Shown here in pieces: positions 27,012 to 35,990 of a stretch of 64,000 nt of DNA. Location: positions 2,480,001 to 2,544,000 of the forward strand of contig NZ_CP120733.1 in the NCBI RefSeq assembly GCF_029542625.1, read 5' to 3'. Position 1 is the stretch's first letter, and each line of letters opens with the position of its first letter. The notes below the pieces were generated by a model, which ran no database searches, was not told the origin of the DNA, and saw nothing but the letters and a program-made list of their open reading frames with translations. Made by a program: the position numbers and the translations under genes. The stretch is from Tepidibacter hydrothermalis (lineage in GTDB: Bacteria > Bacillota > Clostridia > Peptostreptococcales > Peptostreptococcaceae).

Positions 27012-27620
27012 TCACTTTATATCATACTTTTTTATTTTTCTATAAAGTGTAGCTATACCTATATTCAAAGCATCTGCTGTTTTTTTCATTCCACTTGTAG
27101 TATTTCCATACTTTTTCATAGCTTTTAGAATTTCTTTTTTCTCTAATTCTTCAAAAGAGCTTATTTTATCATTTCCATAATCAATATCATCCACATCATT
27201 AAGTTTTAAAGACATCAAATCAGCTATATTAGATATAAAAAGCATTAATTCACTCTTTTTTAAAAGCATAATATCTCTTTGTTTTTCATCAAAAGCCACA
27301 AGTCCTATTACACCTATTACTGTATTATTGATTTTAATAGGACAACATATATCTGCAATTTCTTTACAATAATGTCTTTGATTACATTGACCACATTTTT
27401 CACTATCATATTTTTCATTCATAGTATAAGTCTCTCCCGTTTCTAAAACGTGAGAATATATAGAATTTTTATCTATACTAGTTCCAATCTTTTGTTTAAA
27501 TTCCCCAGTACCAGCTATTCTAACCAAATTAGAGTCAACCAAAGTAACCTCAACATCTAGTAATTTTGATACATTTTCACAAGTTTTTTGTATATCTTCA
27601 TTTACTTTTGTTAACTTCAC
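27012..27620 (-). CDS. GAF-like sensor with Fis-type HTH, lacking the AAA+ domain
   Basis: 202 residues. The first 145 resemble the GAF-like sensory region of sigma-54 activators of the PrdR type, with a cysteine cluster at 76, 79, 85, 92 and 93 (EKCGQCNQRHYCKEIADICC) that could bind iron or zinc or sense redox state. The last 45 are a Fis-family HTH_8 (LEKKEILKAMKKYGNTTSGMKKTADALNIGIATLYRKIKKY). The AAA+ domain that normally lies between them is missing, so it cannot remodel sigma-54 polymerase itself. It may act as a simple DNA-binding regulator. Its target is unknown. Confidence 0.75.
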   Translation of the reverse strand: MKLTKVNEDIQKTCENVSKLLDVEVTLVDSNLVRIAGTGEFKQKIGTSIDKNSIYSHVLETGETYTMNEKYDSEKCGQCNQRHYCKEIADICCPIKINNTVIGVIGLVAFDEKQRDIMLLKKSELMLFISNIADLMSLKLNDVDDIDYGNDKISSFEELEKKEILKAMKKYGNTTSGMKKTADALNIGIATLYRKIKKYDIK

Positions 27621-27816
27621 ATCTATAACCTCTTTCTCTTCTTTTATTTCAAATGTTAAATTAACTTATTAAATATATTTTTTAAAATTATATCACACTA
27701 TTTATGAAAAAGTCTTCATTTTTCCATATATTATAACAATACTTGCTAAAATCAAATAAATGAAACTCAGTTTTAGATAGTATTTTGATTTTCTATTTAA
27801 AATTTTCTATTTAAAT

Positions 27817-27853
27817 AAGAAAACACCTAACATAAAATGTTAGCTGTTTCTTA
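27817..27853 (-). terminator. Terminator after cheX
   Basis: AAGAAAACACCTAACAT, loop AAA, ATGTTAGCTGTTTCTT with two mismatches, directly after the cheX stop codon. Confidence 0.7.
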
Positions 27854-27854
27854 A

Positions 27855-28313
27855 TTATTCAAAAGCTATATTAACTTTAATAGATATATCATCTACCAAA
27901 ACTTCGCTAGTTACGATTTTGTCCGTGTTAGTTTTAACTTCAAAATCACTTCCATAAGTCAATGTAGGTGTAGATATATTAGTGTTTATTCCTTCTTTTT
28001 CAAGATTTATACTAGCTTTTGCTGTAAGCATATTAGATAACTCAGATATAGCACTTTGAGCCATATCATCAAATTCTAATACTGGCATTCCCATCATCAT
28101 CTTAGAAGCTATCTTTTTTGCATCATTTTCACTCATATTATAAATTACATTTCCCTTCATATCTCCTACAACGCCCAAGTTCAACATTACACCGTGCACC
28201 TTTATACTGCTTTCTTTAACTGAGATATCTTTTTTTTCTATGTTGCTAAATCCTAACTGAGGCATTATATCTAAAACCGAATTTAAAAAATGATTTATAA
28301 TTTTCGAACTCAT
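27855..28313 (-). CDS. cheX: CheX-type CheY-phosphate phosphatase
   Basis: 152 residues of the CheC/CheX/FliY fold without the FliM part. The active-site pair is Glu91 and Asn94 in SAISELSNMLTAKA, and MKGNVIYNMSENDAKKIASKMMMG is the typical dimer and core segment. CheX removes phosphate from CheY-P and so resets chemotaxis or related response-regulator signalling. No che or fla genes are nearby, so it may serve another receiver protein. Confidence 0.88.
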   Translation of the reverse strand: MSSKIINHFLNSVLDIMPQLGFSNIEKKDISVKESSIKVHGVMLNLGVVGDMKGNVIYNMSENDAKKIASKMMMGMPVLEFDDMAQSAISELSNMLTAKASINLEKEGINTNISTPTLTYGSDFEVKTNTDKIVTSEVLVDDISIKVNIAFE

Positions 28314-28511
28314 ATACCGTCACCTCTTTTAAAAATATATTCACATATATTTCTATATGTCAATATATCCTTTTTCTTATATTATACCACATTTCATTAA
28401 TCATAATATTATTTTTGACAAAATAATATTAATTTAAACTCTATTTTAAATTCATAGATAAACGAATACTTTAATATAATTATCTTAGATTAATATTTTG
28501 GAGGCGTTTAT

Positions 28512-29723
28512 ATGAAAAATTCAAGATTAATAAGATCTGTACTCCCCGGAATAATAGTTCTATTTTTTATAATAAGTATAGTTGTATTTCCTAAAGAATC
28601 TATAGAGTCTGCACGAGTAGGAATGAATATATGTATTAATATATTAATTCCATCACTGCTTCCTTTTTTAATAGCAGCTAACCTATTAATAAACTTGAAA
28701 ATTATAGATATTCTAGGGGTATTTCTAGAAAAGCCGTCTAGAATAATATTTAATGTGCCTGGTAAAAGTTCATTAATATTTGCTATATCTATACTTTCCG
28801 GATACCCTATTGGCTCAAAACTAACATCAAATCTTAGACAAAACAATGAAATAACAAAAATAGAAGCTCAAAGACTATCTTCATTCTGTTCTACATCTGG
28901 GCCATTATTTATGGTAGGTTCTGTTGGCATAGGTATGTTTAACAATTCTAAAATAGGCTATTTCATACTCTTATGTCACTATATAGGGGCTCTAAGTGTG
29001 GGTATTTTATTTAGATTTTATAATACTTCATCAGATATTGCTCATTATAATAACAGCACAAGTATACTTACTCGTCTAAAAAATATAATATTTTATGAAA
29101 ATGAGGAAAAGGGATTTTATTCTATATTTGGAGATTCAGTTAGAAATGGAATAAATACAATATTAGTAGTATGTGGATTTGTTATAGTATTTTCTGTATT
29201 ATTTAAAATACTTACTTTATTGAAATTCATAGATTTAGTAAGTTCCGTATTATTTGTATTACTTCATCCATTTAATATATCAGTAGATGTAATCCAAGCA
29301 TTTATAAGTGGTTTATTCGAAATAACAATAGGATGCAATAATGTATCTTTATTGAGTGGACCTTCTTTAATATTTAAAATATCGCTTTGTACATTCATAA
29401 TATCTTTTAGTGGAATATCAATACTTGCTCAATGTTGTAATTTTTTATCACACTCAGATATAAATATACCTATTTACATATTCAGTAAATTTTTACATGG
29501 TGTCAATTCATTTTTACTTTGTTATATACTTTATCCTCTATTTAAAAACAATTTAGACATACAAACTTTTAACAATTCCATTTTTTATAATATATACGTT
29601 GATGAAATATTTACTAATATACCTTTTAACAATAATATATTTTTTATATTTATTTCAATAGTATATATACTTTCATATATTAATGATATATACAAAAAAA
29701 GTTCGTCTAATGCTATGCATTAA
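28512..29723 (+). CDS. ylbJ: Sporulation integral membrane protein YlbJ
   Basis: 403 residues with about nine membrane helices. LIPSLLPFLIAANLLIN, SILSGYPIGSKLTSNLRQN and SSFCSTSGPLFMVGSVGIGMF are YlbJ/nucleoside-recognition-type signatures. YlbJ is needed for spore cortex formation and heat resistance in Bacillus and is expressed in the mother cell. GGAGG sits before the ATG. It is convergent with the coaD cluster, the usual ylbJ-coaD neighbourhood. Confidence 0.92.
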   Translation: MKNSRLIRSVLPGIIVLFFIISIVVFPKESIESARVGMNICINILIPSLLPFLIAANLLINLKIIDILGVFLEKPSRIIFNVPGKSSLIFAISILSGYPIGSKLTSNLRQNNEITKIEAQRLSSFCSTSGPLFMVGSVGIGMFNNSKIGYFILLCHYIGALSVGILFRFYNTSSDIAHYNNSTSILTRLKNIIFYENEEKGFYSIFGDSVRNGINTILVVCGFVIVFSVLFKILTLLKFIDLVSSVLFVLLHPFNISVDVIQAFISGLFEITIGCNNVSLLSGPSLIFKISLCTFIISFSGISILAQCCNFLSHSDINIPIYIFSKFLHGVNSFLLCYILYPLFKNNLDIQTFNNSIFYNIYVDEIFTNIPFNNNIFFIFISIVYILSYINDIYKKSSSNAMH

Positions 29724-29774
29724 CTCATGTAGCCAACGATCCCTAACTCACTCGGTTGATCAGAGTAATTGCAA
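29721..29774 (+). repeat. Dispersed repeat (CATGTAGCCAACGATCC type)
   Basis: TAACTCATGTAGCCAACGAT, CCCTAAC, then CTCGGTTGATCAGAGTAATT GCAA. It aligns with 47029-47084 and more weakly with 39485-39531. It begins at the last codon of ylbJ. Confidence 0.55.
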
Positions 29775-29806
29775 ATTTAGTTCTTTAATCAATATTATAC
29801 AAATAT

Positions 29807-29866
29807 AAAAATGATGGTTATTAAAACATTAACTCATGTAGCTATATTTTAATAACCATCATTTTT
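29807..29866. terminator. Bidirectional terminator with a repeat-derived loop
   Basis: 17-bp perfect stem (AATGATGGTTATTAAAA and complement) with A/T tracts outside. The loop CATTAACTCATGTAGCTATA repeats the TAACTCATGTAGC motif found 85 bp upstream. It serves ylbJ and the gene at 29887. Confidence 0.8.
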
Positions 29867-29886
29867 CATTTGAACCATATAAATTT

Positions 29887-30324
29887 CTATTTTAATTCTT
29901 CTCTATTAGCAGCTATTACTTGGCTTATATTACTTAAATCAGATTGAACTTTTCCAAGTATATTATCAGCATACTCTTTTGCGCCTCTTCTTATTTCTTT
30001 AGATGTGCTCTGAGCCTGCTGTATTATTTTTTCAGCCTGCTTTTGAGCTTCTTTTATAACTTCACTTTCCTCAACCTGTTCTTGCATATAAGACTTAGTG
30101 TTTTCAACTATTGCATCTGCCTCTTGTTGAGCTTCTGCCAGTATTCTTTGTCTTTCTGTATTAATCCATTCAGCTTGCTTTATTTCATCGGGTAATTGAA
30201 GTCTTATTTCCTTTATTATTTCTAAAAAATGTTTTTTATCAACAAAAACCTTGTTTCCAAATGGAATTCCAGAACTTTCTTCTACTAAATCTTCTATTTC
30301 TTCTATTAATTTTAATAGTTCCAA
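29887..30324 (-). CDS. Coiled-coil protein beside coaD (ATPase-stalk-like)
   Basis: 145 residues, almost entirely helical. A short N-terminal section (LEEIEDLVEESSGIPFGNKVFVDKK) is followed by a Glu/Gln/Ala-rich coiled coil from about 50 to 120 (RILAEAQQEADAIVENTK, EAQKQAEKIIQQAQ) like F0-b or V-type E stalk subunits. No membrane helix or ATPase motif. It is conserved next to coaD in clostridia and often mislabelled ATPase. A DivIVA-like or scaffold role is possible, but nothing in the sequence proves it. Confidence 0.7.
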   Translation of the reverse strand: MELLKLIEEIEDLVEESSGIPFGNKVFVDKKHFLEIIKEIRLQLPDEIKQAEWINTERQRILAEAQQEADAIVENTKSYMQEQVEESEVIKEAQKQAEKIIQQAQSTSKEIRRGAKEYADNILGKVQSDLSNISQVIAANREELK

Positions 30325-30326
30325 GA

Positions 30327-30815
30327 TTAATCCCCCCCATGTAATTTTTTATATACTTCTTTTGATACATTATTTGGAACTAATTCTAATATATCTCCTT
30401 TATATTTTGCTACTTCTTTTATTAAAGAAGAGCTTATAAAAGAATATCTGGTACTAGTCGTAAGTATAACAGTTTCTATATCTTGATTTAACTGTCTATT
30501 CATTTGAGCCATTTGAAGCTCATATTCAAAATCAGAAACAGCTCTTAATCCTCTTATTATAGCATTAACCTTTTTATTATTACAATAATCTATTAAAAGA
30601 CCAGTAAAACTATCCACCTCTACATTGTCTATATCTTTAACAACCTCTCTTATAAGTTCCACTCTTTCCTCAAATGAGAATAAAGAATTCTTACTAGAAT
30701 TGTATAAAACAGCTACTATCAATTTATCAAATAGCTTAGATGCTCTTTTTATTATGTCTAAATGTCCATTAGTTATAGGATCAAAACTTCCTGGATATAC
30801 TGCTATTTTTTTCAT
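30327..30815 (-). CDS. coaD: Phosphopantetheine adenylyltransferase
   Basis: 162 residues from [22 protein letters not shown], with the nucleotidyltransferase TxGH motif (TNGH). The C-terminal [16 protein letters not shown] motif is the ISSTxIR equivalent. It makes dephospho-CoA from phosphopantetheine and ATP. A longer frame (GTG or TTG start) would place the start inside the GGGAGG ribosome site, so ATG 30815 was chosen. It sits 5 bp after rsmD, the common rsmD-coaD pair. Confidence 0.96.
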   Translation of the reverse strand: MKKIAVYPGSFDPITNGHLDIIKRASKLFDKLIVAVLYNSSKNSLFSFEERVELIREVVKDIDNVEVDSFTGLLIDYCNNKKVNAIIRGLRAVSDFEYELQMAQMNRQLNQDIETVILTTSTRYSFISSSLIKEVAKYKGDILELVPNNVSKEVYKKLHGGD

Positions 30816-30820
30816 TCTAA

Positions 30821-31375
30821 CTAATCCTCCCAAGCAAAAAACGAAATCATTGTGTTTCCGTATTTCTTTTCTCTATATTTTTGTAATTTTTCTATATTAT
30901 CTTTTACTTCATCTTTTATGTCGTGCTCTACTATTATTATTCCATCTTCTTCTAATATTTCTCTTTTACTTATTTCTATTAATGTTTTTTCTATAAAGTT
31001 TTTCAAATATGGTGGATCCATAAATATTATATCAAATTTATCTCTTCTAACACCTAGCTTATTTACAGCAGTTATACTATCAGAAAGTATTAATTCACTT
31101 TTATCATTAACTCTAGCCTTTTGTATATTCTCTTTTATTATATCCATGCTAGATTTACTTGCATCAACAAAGGTAGCTCTTTGAGCTCCTCTTGATAAAG
31201 CCTCTATTCCAAGTGATCCTGTTCCAGAGAATAGATCTAAAACAAAGCTATCCATTACTCTACCACTTATAATATTGAATAAAGATTCCTTAACTCTGTC
31301 AGTAGTAGGTCTTACATCCATATTTTTGGGAGATTTAAGCTTCAATCCCCTAGCACTTCCAGAAATAACTCTCAT
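30821..31375 (-). CDS. rsmD: 16S rRNA (guanine-966-N2)-methyltransferase
   Basis: 184 residues. The SAM motif [20 protein letters not shown] and the catalytic IIFMDPPY are both clear, as is the RsmD start [13 protein letters not shown]...[14 protein letters not shown]. It modifies G966 near the ribosomal P site. It overlaps nothing and lies 15 bp downstream of recG in the same direction. Confidence 0.96.
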   Translation of the reverse strand: MRVISGSARGLKLKSPKNMDVRPTTDRVKESLFNIISGRVMDSFVLDLFSGTGSLGIEALSRGAQRATFVDASKSSMDIIKENIQKARVNDKSELILSDSITAVNKLGVRRDKFDIIFMDPPYLKNFIEKTLIEISKREILEEDGIIIVEHDIKDEVKDNIEKLQKYREKKYGNTMISFFAWED

Positions 31376-31389
31376 ATAAACTCTCCTTT

Positions 31390-33444
31390 TTAATTTAATG
31401 TTATGTCGTTTAATTTTTCCTCAAATCTATTTATTATTTCTTCTTTGAGCATTTTATTTTTATCAAGATTTAATTTTTCATCTTCTTGTATTATACATTG
31501 TGCTTCCATTTGTGCTTCTTTTAGTATTTTCATATGTTTAAATATATTTGCTATCTTTAATTCAGGAAGACCGTGCTGTCTTGTTCCAAAAAATTCTCCA
31601 GGCCCTCTTATTTCTAAATCTTTCTCAGATATTTTAAATCCATCTGTTGTTTGTTCCATCGTCTTCATTCTCTCAAATGTAACTTCATTCTTTGATCCAT
31701 ATATAAGTATACAATAAGATTTGTGTTCTCCTCTTCCAACTCTTCCTCTTAATTGATGCAGTTGAGCTAATCCAAATCTTTCTGCATTTTCTATAATCAT
31801 AAGTGTAGCATTTGGGACATTCACCCCAACCTCTATAACAGTTGTTGAAACTAGTATATCAACTTCCCCATTTTTAAATTTTTTCATTATTTCATCTTTA
31901 TTAGAAGCTTTCATTTTTCCATGTAAAAGTTCTAACCTCAAATCTGAAAAATGTTCGGTTTCTAGTTCTTCCAACAAGTCAACTGCAGCCTTTGCCTTTA
32001 TTACTTCTGATTCTTCAACTAGAGGACATACTATATAGACCTGTCTTCCAAGTTCTATCTGACTTCTTACAAAATTATACGCTCTAAGTCTTTTCTCTTT
32101 TGCAATAGCAAATGTATCTATAATTTGTCTTCCAGGAGGAAGTTCATCTATTATAGATATATCAAGATCACCATACAGTATAAGTGCCAAAGTTCTAGGT
32201 ATAGGAGTTGCAGTCATAACTAGTATATCAGGATTGTCTCCTTTTTCGGACAACTTATTTCTTTGTCTTACTCCAAATCTATGTTGCTCATCTGTTATAA
32301 CCATACCTAGTTTTTTAAATTCAACTCCATCTTCTATAAGAGCATGTGTTCCTATTAATATATCTATTTCGCCTTCTTTAACTTTTTTTAAAACAGCCAT
32401 CTTTTGTTTTTTAGTAAGACTCCCAACCAGTAATCCTATATTTATATCAAATTTAGATAGTATTTCCTGTAGTGAATTAAAGTGTTGTTCTGCTAATATT
32501 TCAGTTGGAGCCATCATAGCTGCTTGATATGAATTTAAAACTGCATTTGCAAGACTTAAAAGAGCTACTACTGTTTTTCCAGAACCTACGTCTCCTTGAA
32601 CAAGTCTGTTCATAACCTTGTTAGAGTTCATATCATTTAATATATCATCCAGAGATCTTCTTTGTGCATTAGTAAGTGAAAATGGAAGTGATTCTATAAT
32701 CTCTTTTAATCCATCCTTTTTATCAAATTTTATTCCTTCTTTATCTACTACCCCACTTTTTAAATATAATAATCCTAATTGAAGTATTAAAAATTCTTCA
32801 TATACGAGTCTATACAACGCTACTTTCAAGTTTTGTATATTTTGTGGATTATGAATATTTTTTATAGCAAAATTCAAATCACACAATTTATTTTTGTTTA
32901 CAATATCCATTGGAATATATTCATCTATTTTTAAATCTTGGTTTTTTAATACACTTTGTATTATATTTATTAACTCTTTATTCGATATTCCATAAGTCAA
33001 AGGGTATATTGGAACTATTTTTCCTATTGAACTTGCAGACTTTGTATCAAATTCAATTTCACAGTTTAGTAGTTCAGTTTTTCCATATTCTTTTTTAACC
33101 TTTCCGTATGCGACTATATTGTCTCCCACTTTAAAGTTGTTAACTATATACTTTTGATTAAAAAATACAAGCTTTATATAACCAGTATCATCCCTTACTT
33201 GTATTTTATTTATAATCATCTTTTTTTTGGGTTCATGTTTCTCAAATCCTGTAATAATTCCTCTTATGGATACTTTTTCTTCATTTACGAGGTTGAATAC
33301 TTTTTTAAATTTACTTCTATCTTCATATTGTCTTGGAAAATAATATATCAAATCCTTTAATGTGTATATTCCAAGCTTGTTTAATTTTTTATATTTTTTA
33401 GGGCCTATGCCCTTTATATATTGTAAGTTCTTATTTAAATCCAT
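31390..33444 (-). CDS. recG: ATP-dependent DNA helicase RecG
   Basis: 684 residues from ATG 33444 (AAGGTGAT upstream). N-terminal wedge/OB domain, then a superfamily 2 helicase with Walker A GDVGSGKTVVAL, motif II TDEQHRFG, TATPIPRTLAL and the motif VI region QLRGRVGRGEHKSYC. RecG rescues stalled forks and branch-migrates Holliday junctions. Standard length. Confidence 0.97.
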   Translation of the reverse strand: MDLNKNLQYIKGIGPKKYKKLNKLGIYTLKDLIYYFPRQYEDRSKFKKVFNLVNEEKVSIRGIITGFEKHEPKKKMIINKIQVRDDTGYIKLVFFNQKYIVNNFKVGDNIVAYGKVKKEYGKTELLNCEIEFDTKSASSIGKIVPIYPLTYGISNKELINIIQSVLKNQDLKIDEYIPMDIVNKNKLCDLNFAIKNIHNPQNIQNLKVALYRLVYEEFLILQLGLLYLKSGVVDKEGIKFDKKDGLKEIIESLPFSLTNAQRRSLDDILNDMNSNKVMNRLVQGDVGSGKTVVALLSLANAVLNSYQAAMMAPTEILAEQHFNSLQEILSKFDINIGLLVGSLTKKQKMAVLKKVKEGEIDILIGTHALIEDGVEFKKLGMVITDEQHRFGVRQRNKLSEKGDNPDILVMTATPIPRTLALILYGDLDISIIDELPPGRQIIDTFAIAKEKRLRAYNFVRSQIELGRQVYIVCPLVEESEVIKAKAAVDLLEELETEHFSDLRLELLHGKMKASNKDEIMKKFKNGEVDILVSTTVIEVGVNVPNATLMIIENAERFGLAQLHQLRGRVGRGEHKSYCILIYGSKNEVTFERMKTMEQTTDGFKISEKDLEIRGPGEFFGTRQHGLPELKIANIFKHMKILKEAQMEAQCIIQEDEKLNLDKNKMLKEEIINRFEEKLNDITLN

Positions 33445-33467
33445 CAATATCACCTTGTAAACTCCAT

Positions 33468-33514
33468 TTTTAAAGCCATGGTATCTACTTTAATATCCAT
33501 GGCTTAAAAATTAT
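33468..33514 (-). terminator. Hairpin between yloV and recG
   Basis: AAGCCATGG / CCATGGCTT arms around a 16-nt loop, with T-rich and A-rich flanks (TTTTTAA and TTAAAAA). A moderate terminator for the yloU-yloV pair. RecG would then need its own promoter or readthrough. Confidence 0.6.
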
Positions 33515-33527
33515 AATATATAAACTT

Positions 33528-35147
33528 TTACTCTACAGAAATTATATAATAATATAGCGGTTGATTTCCACAATAAACTTCTACATCTAAATCATCATAT
33601 TTTTCTTCTATCTCTTCTCTTAACACATTAGCATCATCTTGACTTAATTCTTCACCATAGAATAAAGTTATAATTTCACTGTCCTCATCAACTAATTTGT
33701 CTATTAAAGATAGTGTTACATCTTTTATATTTTTTCCAGCTTCTTGTATCTTACCTTCTCCAATACCTATTATATCGCCTTCTTTTATATCTATATCGTT
33801 CATATTAGTATCTCTTACAGCAAATGTTATTTGACCTGTTTTAACATTTTCAAGAGCATACTTCATAGCTTTTTGATTAGACTCAGCGTCAGCTTCAGGG
33901 TTAAATGCTAGTAAAGCAGCAAACCCCTGTGGAGTTGTTTTAGAAGGTATTACTATTATATTCTTATCTGATATTTCTTTAGCTTGATTTGCAGCCATTA
34001 TAACATTACTATTGTTTGGTAATATAATTATGTTTTTTGCATTTATATTATCTATAGCTTGTATAAAGTCTTCAGTACTAGGATTCATAGTTTGTCCACC
34101 CTCTATTACATGATCCACTCCAAAATCTTTAAATATTGAAGTTATTCCAGATCCCATAGCTATAGATATAAATCCATATTCCTTCATCTCTTTTGGTTCT
34201 TCTTTTATATCTTCTTTGATTACTATATTTTCATGTTGAATTCTCATATTCTCTATTTTTATTTTATCTAATTGTCCATACTTTGTAGCTTCTTGTAAAA
34301 CAAAACCTGGATTATTAGTGTGTATATGAACTTTTATTAAAGAATCATCTCCAACAACTATTAAACTATCTCCTTGATCTTGTATAAGATCTTTCATTTT
34401 ACTATAACTTATTTTATCCGTATCTAATATAAATTCAGTACAATAAGCAAACTTAATATCCTCAGTAGCGATTTCTGTATTCTTACTTACTTCTTGTCCT
34501 TCATTAGATTCAGTATTTCTATCTACAAATTCTCCTATAAAAGCTTTATATGCTCCCTCTAGCAGACAAACTAATCCCTTTCCACCAGAATCTACAACAC
34601 CAGCTTCTTTTAAGTTTTTAAGAAGGTTTGGAGTATTTTCTAAAGAACGGTTAGATTCTTCTAATACTTTTTCCATAAATCTTTTTATTTCTTTTTCTTT
34701 TTGAGATATTTTAACTGCAAACTCTCCAGTTTCTCTTGCAACTGTAAGTATAGTTCCCTCTATAGGTTTTATTACAGCTTTGTATGCAGTGTCTGCTCCC
34801 TGTTTTAATGCATTTGCTAAATCTTTTGTATCTAATTGTTCTTTATCCTCTATAGCCTTAGCAAATCCTCTTAAAAGCTGAGATAATATAACTCCAGAGT
34901 TTCCTCTAGCTCCCATTAACGACCCTTTAGAGGCTGCTTTTCCTATTTCTTTAATAGTATCATTAGATTCCTTCATTACTTCCTTTACAGCTGCTTGTAT
35001 AGTAAGAGACATGTTCGTCCCAGTATCTCCGTCTGGTACTGGAAATACATTTAGTTTATCTACAAGCTCTTTATGATTTTGCAAATTATTGGCACCTGAT
35101 AATATCATCTGCCTAAAGAGCTTTGCATTAATATGTTCTACTTTCAA
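33528..35147 (-). CDS. yloV: DAK2/DhaL-domain protein, fatty-acid kinase FakA type
   Basis: 539 residues. The N-terminal DhaL kinase domain has the nucleotide and magnesium motif VFPVPDGDTGTNM and the MGARGNSGVILSQ loop. A middle domain (about 230-310) and a C-terminal DegV-like part (from ISIAMGSGITSIFKDFG) follow. In FakA the partner FakB presents the fatty acid for phosphorylation, feeding exogenous lipid into PlsY; no fakB is in the window. It follows the Asp23 gene by 15 bp, as yloU-yloV in Bacillus. Confidence 0.9.
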   Translation of the reverse strand: MKVEHINAKLFRQMILSGANNLQNHKELVDKLNVFPVPDGDTGTNMSLTIQAAVKEVMKESNDTIKEIGKAASKGSLMGARGNSGVILSQLLRGFAKAIEDKEQLDTKDLANALKQGADTAYKAVIKPIEGTILTVARETGEFAVKISQKEKEIKRFMEKVLEESNRSLENTPNLLKNLKEAGVVDSGGKGLVCLLEGAYKAFIGEFVDRNTESNEGQEVSKNTEIATEDIKFAYCTEFILDTDKISYSKMKDLIQDQGDSLIVVGDDSLIKVHIHTNNPGFVLQEATKYGQLDKIKIENMRIQHENIVIKEDIKEEPKEMKEYGFISIAMGSGITSIFKDFGVDHVIEGGQTMNPSTEDFIQAIDNINAKNIIILPNNSNVIMAANQAKEISDKNIIVIPSKTTPQGFAALLAFNPEADAESNQKAMKYALENVKTGQITFAVRDTNMNDIDIKEGDIIGIGEGKIQEAGKNIKDVTLSLIDKLVDEDSEIITLFYGEELSQDDANVLREEIEEKYDDLDVEVYCGNQPLYYYIISVE

Positions 35148-35162
35148 TTTGTTACCTCCTAA

Positions 35163-35519
35163 CTATTTGTTTACTCTGACTCCTTGTACATTTATATCTA
35201 TTTTTCTCACTTTAAGAGAGGTCATTTTTTCCAAAGTGTATTTAACTCTATCTATTATATTATCTGCTACAACAGATATCTTTGTTCCATATTGTATAAT
35301 AACAAACAATTCTATACTAACAGTATCTTCTTCTATCTCAACTTTTACTCCATTACTCATATTTTCTTTTTTTAAAAGTTCAACAAGTCCGTCTACTTTA
35401 GATTTATAACTAAATCCAACAATCCCATAGCACTCTGTAGATGCTTGAGATGCAATTTTAGCTATAACTTCTTTATCAATATAGATATTACCATATTTAT
35501 TGGCAATTGTTCCACTCAT
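35163..35519 (-). CDS. yloU: Asp23/Gls24 family protein (YloU-like)
   Basis: 118 residues with the Asp23 fold (GNIYIDKEVIAKIASQASTECYGIVGF and C-terminal KIDINVQGVRV). It is conserved upstream of yloV/fakA and divergent from rpmB. The family forms envelope-associated filaments or clusters in Gram-positive bacteria. This is the second Asp23 paralogue in the window; identity with the first (1515-1880) is mainly in the fold-defining motifs. Confidence 0.9.
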   Translation of the reverse strand: MSGTIANKYGNIYIDKEVIAKIASQASTECYGIVGFSYKSKVDGLVELLKKENMSNGVKVEIEEDTVSIELFVIIQYGTKISVVADNIIDRVKYTLEKMTSLKVRKIDINVQGVRVNK

Positions 35520-35718
35520 TTTTTTACCCCCTACAAAATATTAATATTTTTTTATATTTATATATACTTTATTGAATATTATATGTATAATATATTTTAT
35601 ATTATATGTTTCATATATTCAATACAAATATAACATTTGTCTTGCAAAAGTGAGATTAATATGATAATATAATTATGTTTTTAATGCCAATGATAAAGGT
35701 TTGAAGGAGGTGTTAATC

Positions 35719-35910
35719 ATGGCAAAAGTTTGTTCAGTTTGCGGAAAAGGTAAGGTTTCTGGTAATACAGTGAGTCACGCAAACAATCATAACAAAAGAA
35801 CTTGGTCTCCAAACTTAAGAAAAGTTAGAGCTATAGTTGATGGTACTCCAAAGAGATTAAACGTGTGCACAAGATGTTTACGTTCTGGTAGCGTAGAAAG
35901 AGCTATCTAG
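35719..35910 (+). CDS. rpmB: 50S ribosomal protein L28
   Basis: 63 residues from ATG 35719 with AAGGAGG at 35704-35710. The zinc-binding C+ form: CSVCGKG at the start and CTRCL near the end. The HANNHNKRTWSPNLRKVR segment is diagnostic. Divergent from yloU, the same arrangement as in Bacillus. Confidence 0.97.
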   Translation: MAKVCSVCGKGKVSGNTVSHANNHNKRTWSPNLRKVRAIVDGTPKRLNVCTRCLRSGSVERAI

Positions 35911-35956
35911 TTTAATATAGTAAGGATTGATTGTATAATCAATCTTTACCTCTTAC

Positions 35957-35990
35957 AAAAAAGCCGAACAATTTTGTTCGGCTTTTTTTT
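35957..35990. terminator. Bidirectional terminator between rpmB and the AI-2E permease
   Basis: 15-bp stem AAAAAAGCCGAACAA with complement and a T8 run. Confidence 0.92.

Noticed and set aside
26998-27022. TTAATTTCACTTTAT resembling the relic end TTAAGTTTCACTTTAT
   Set aside because: Mostly encodes the last residues and stop of the GAF-Fis regulator; the match is short and is probably chance.
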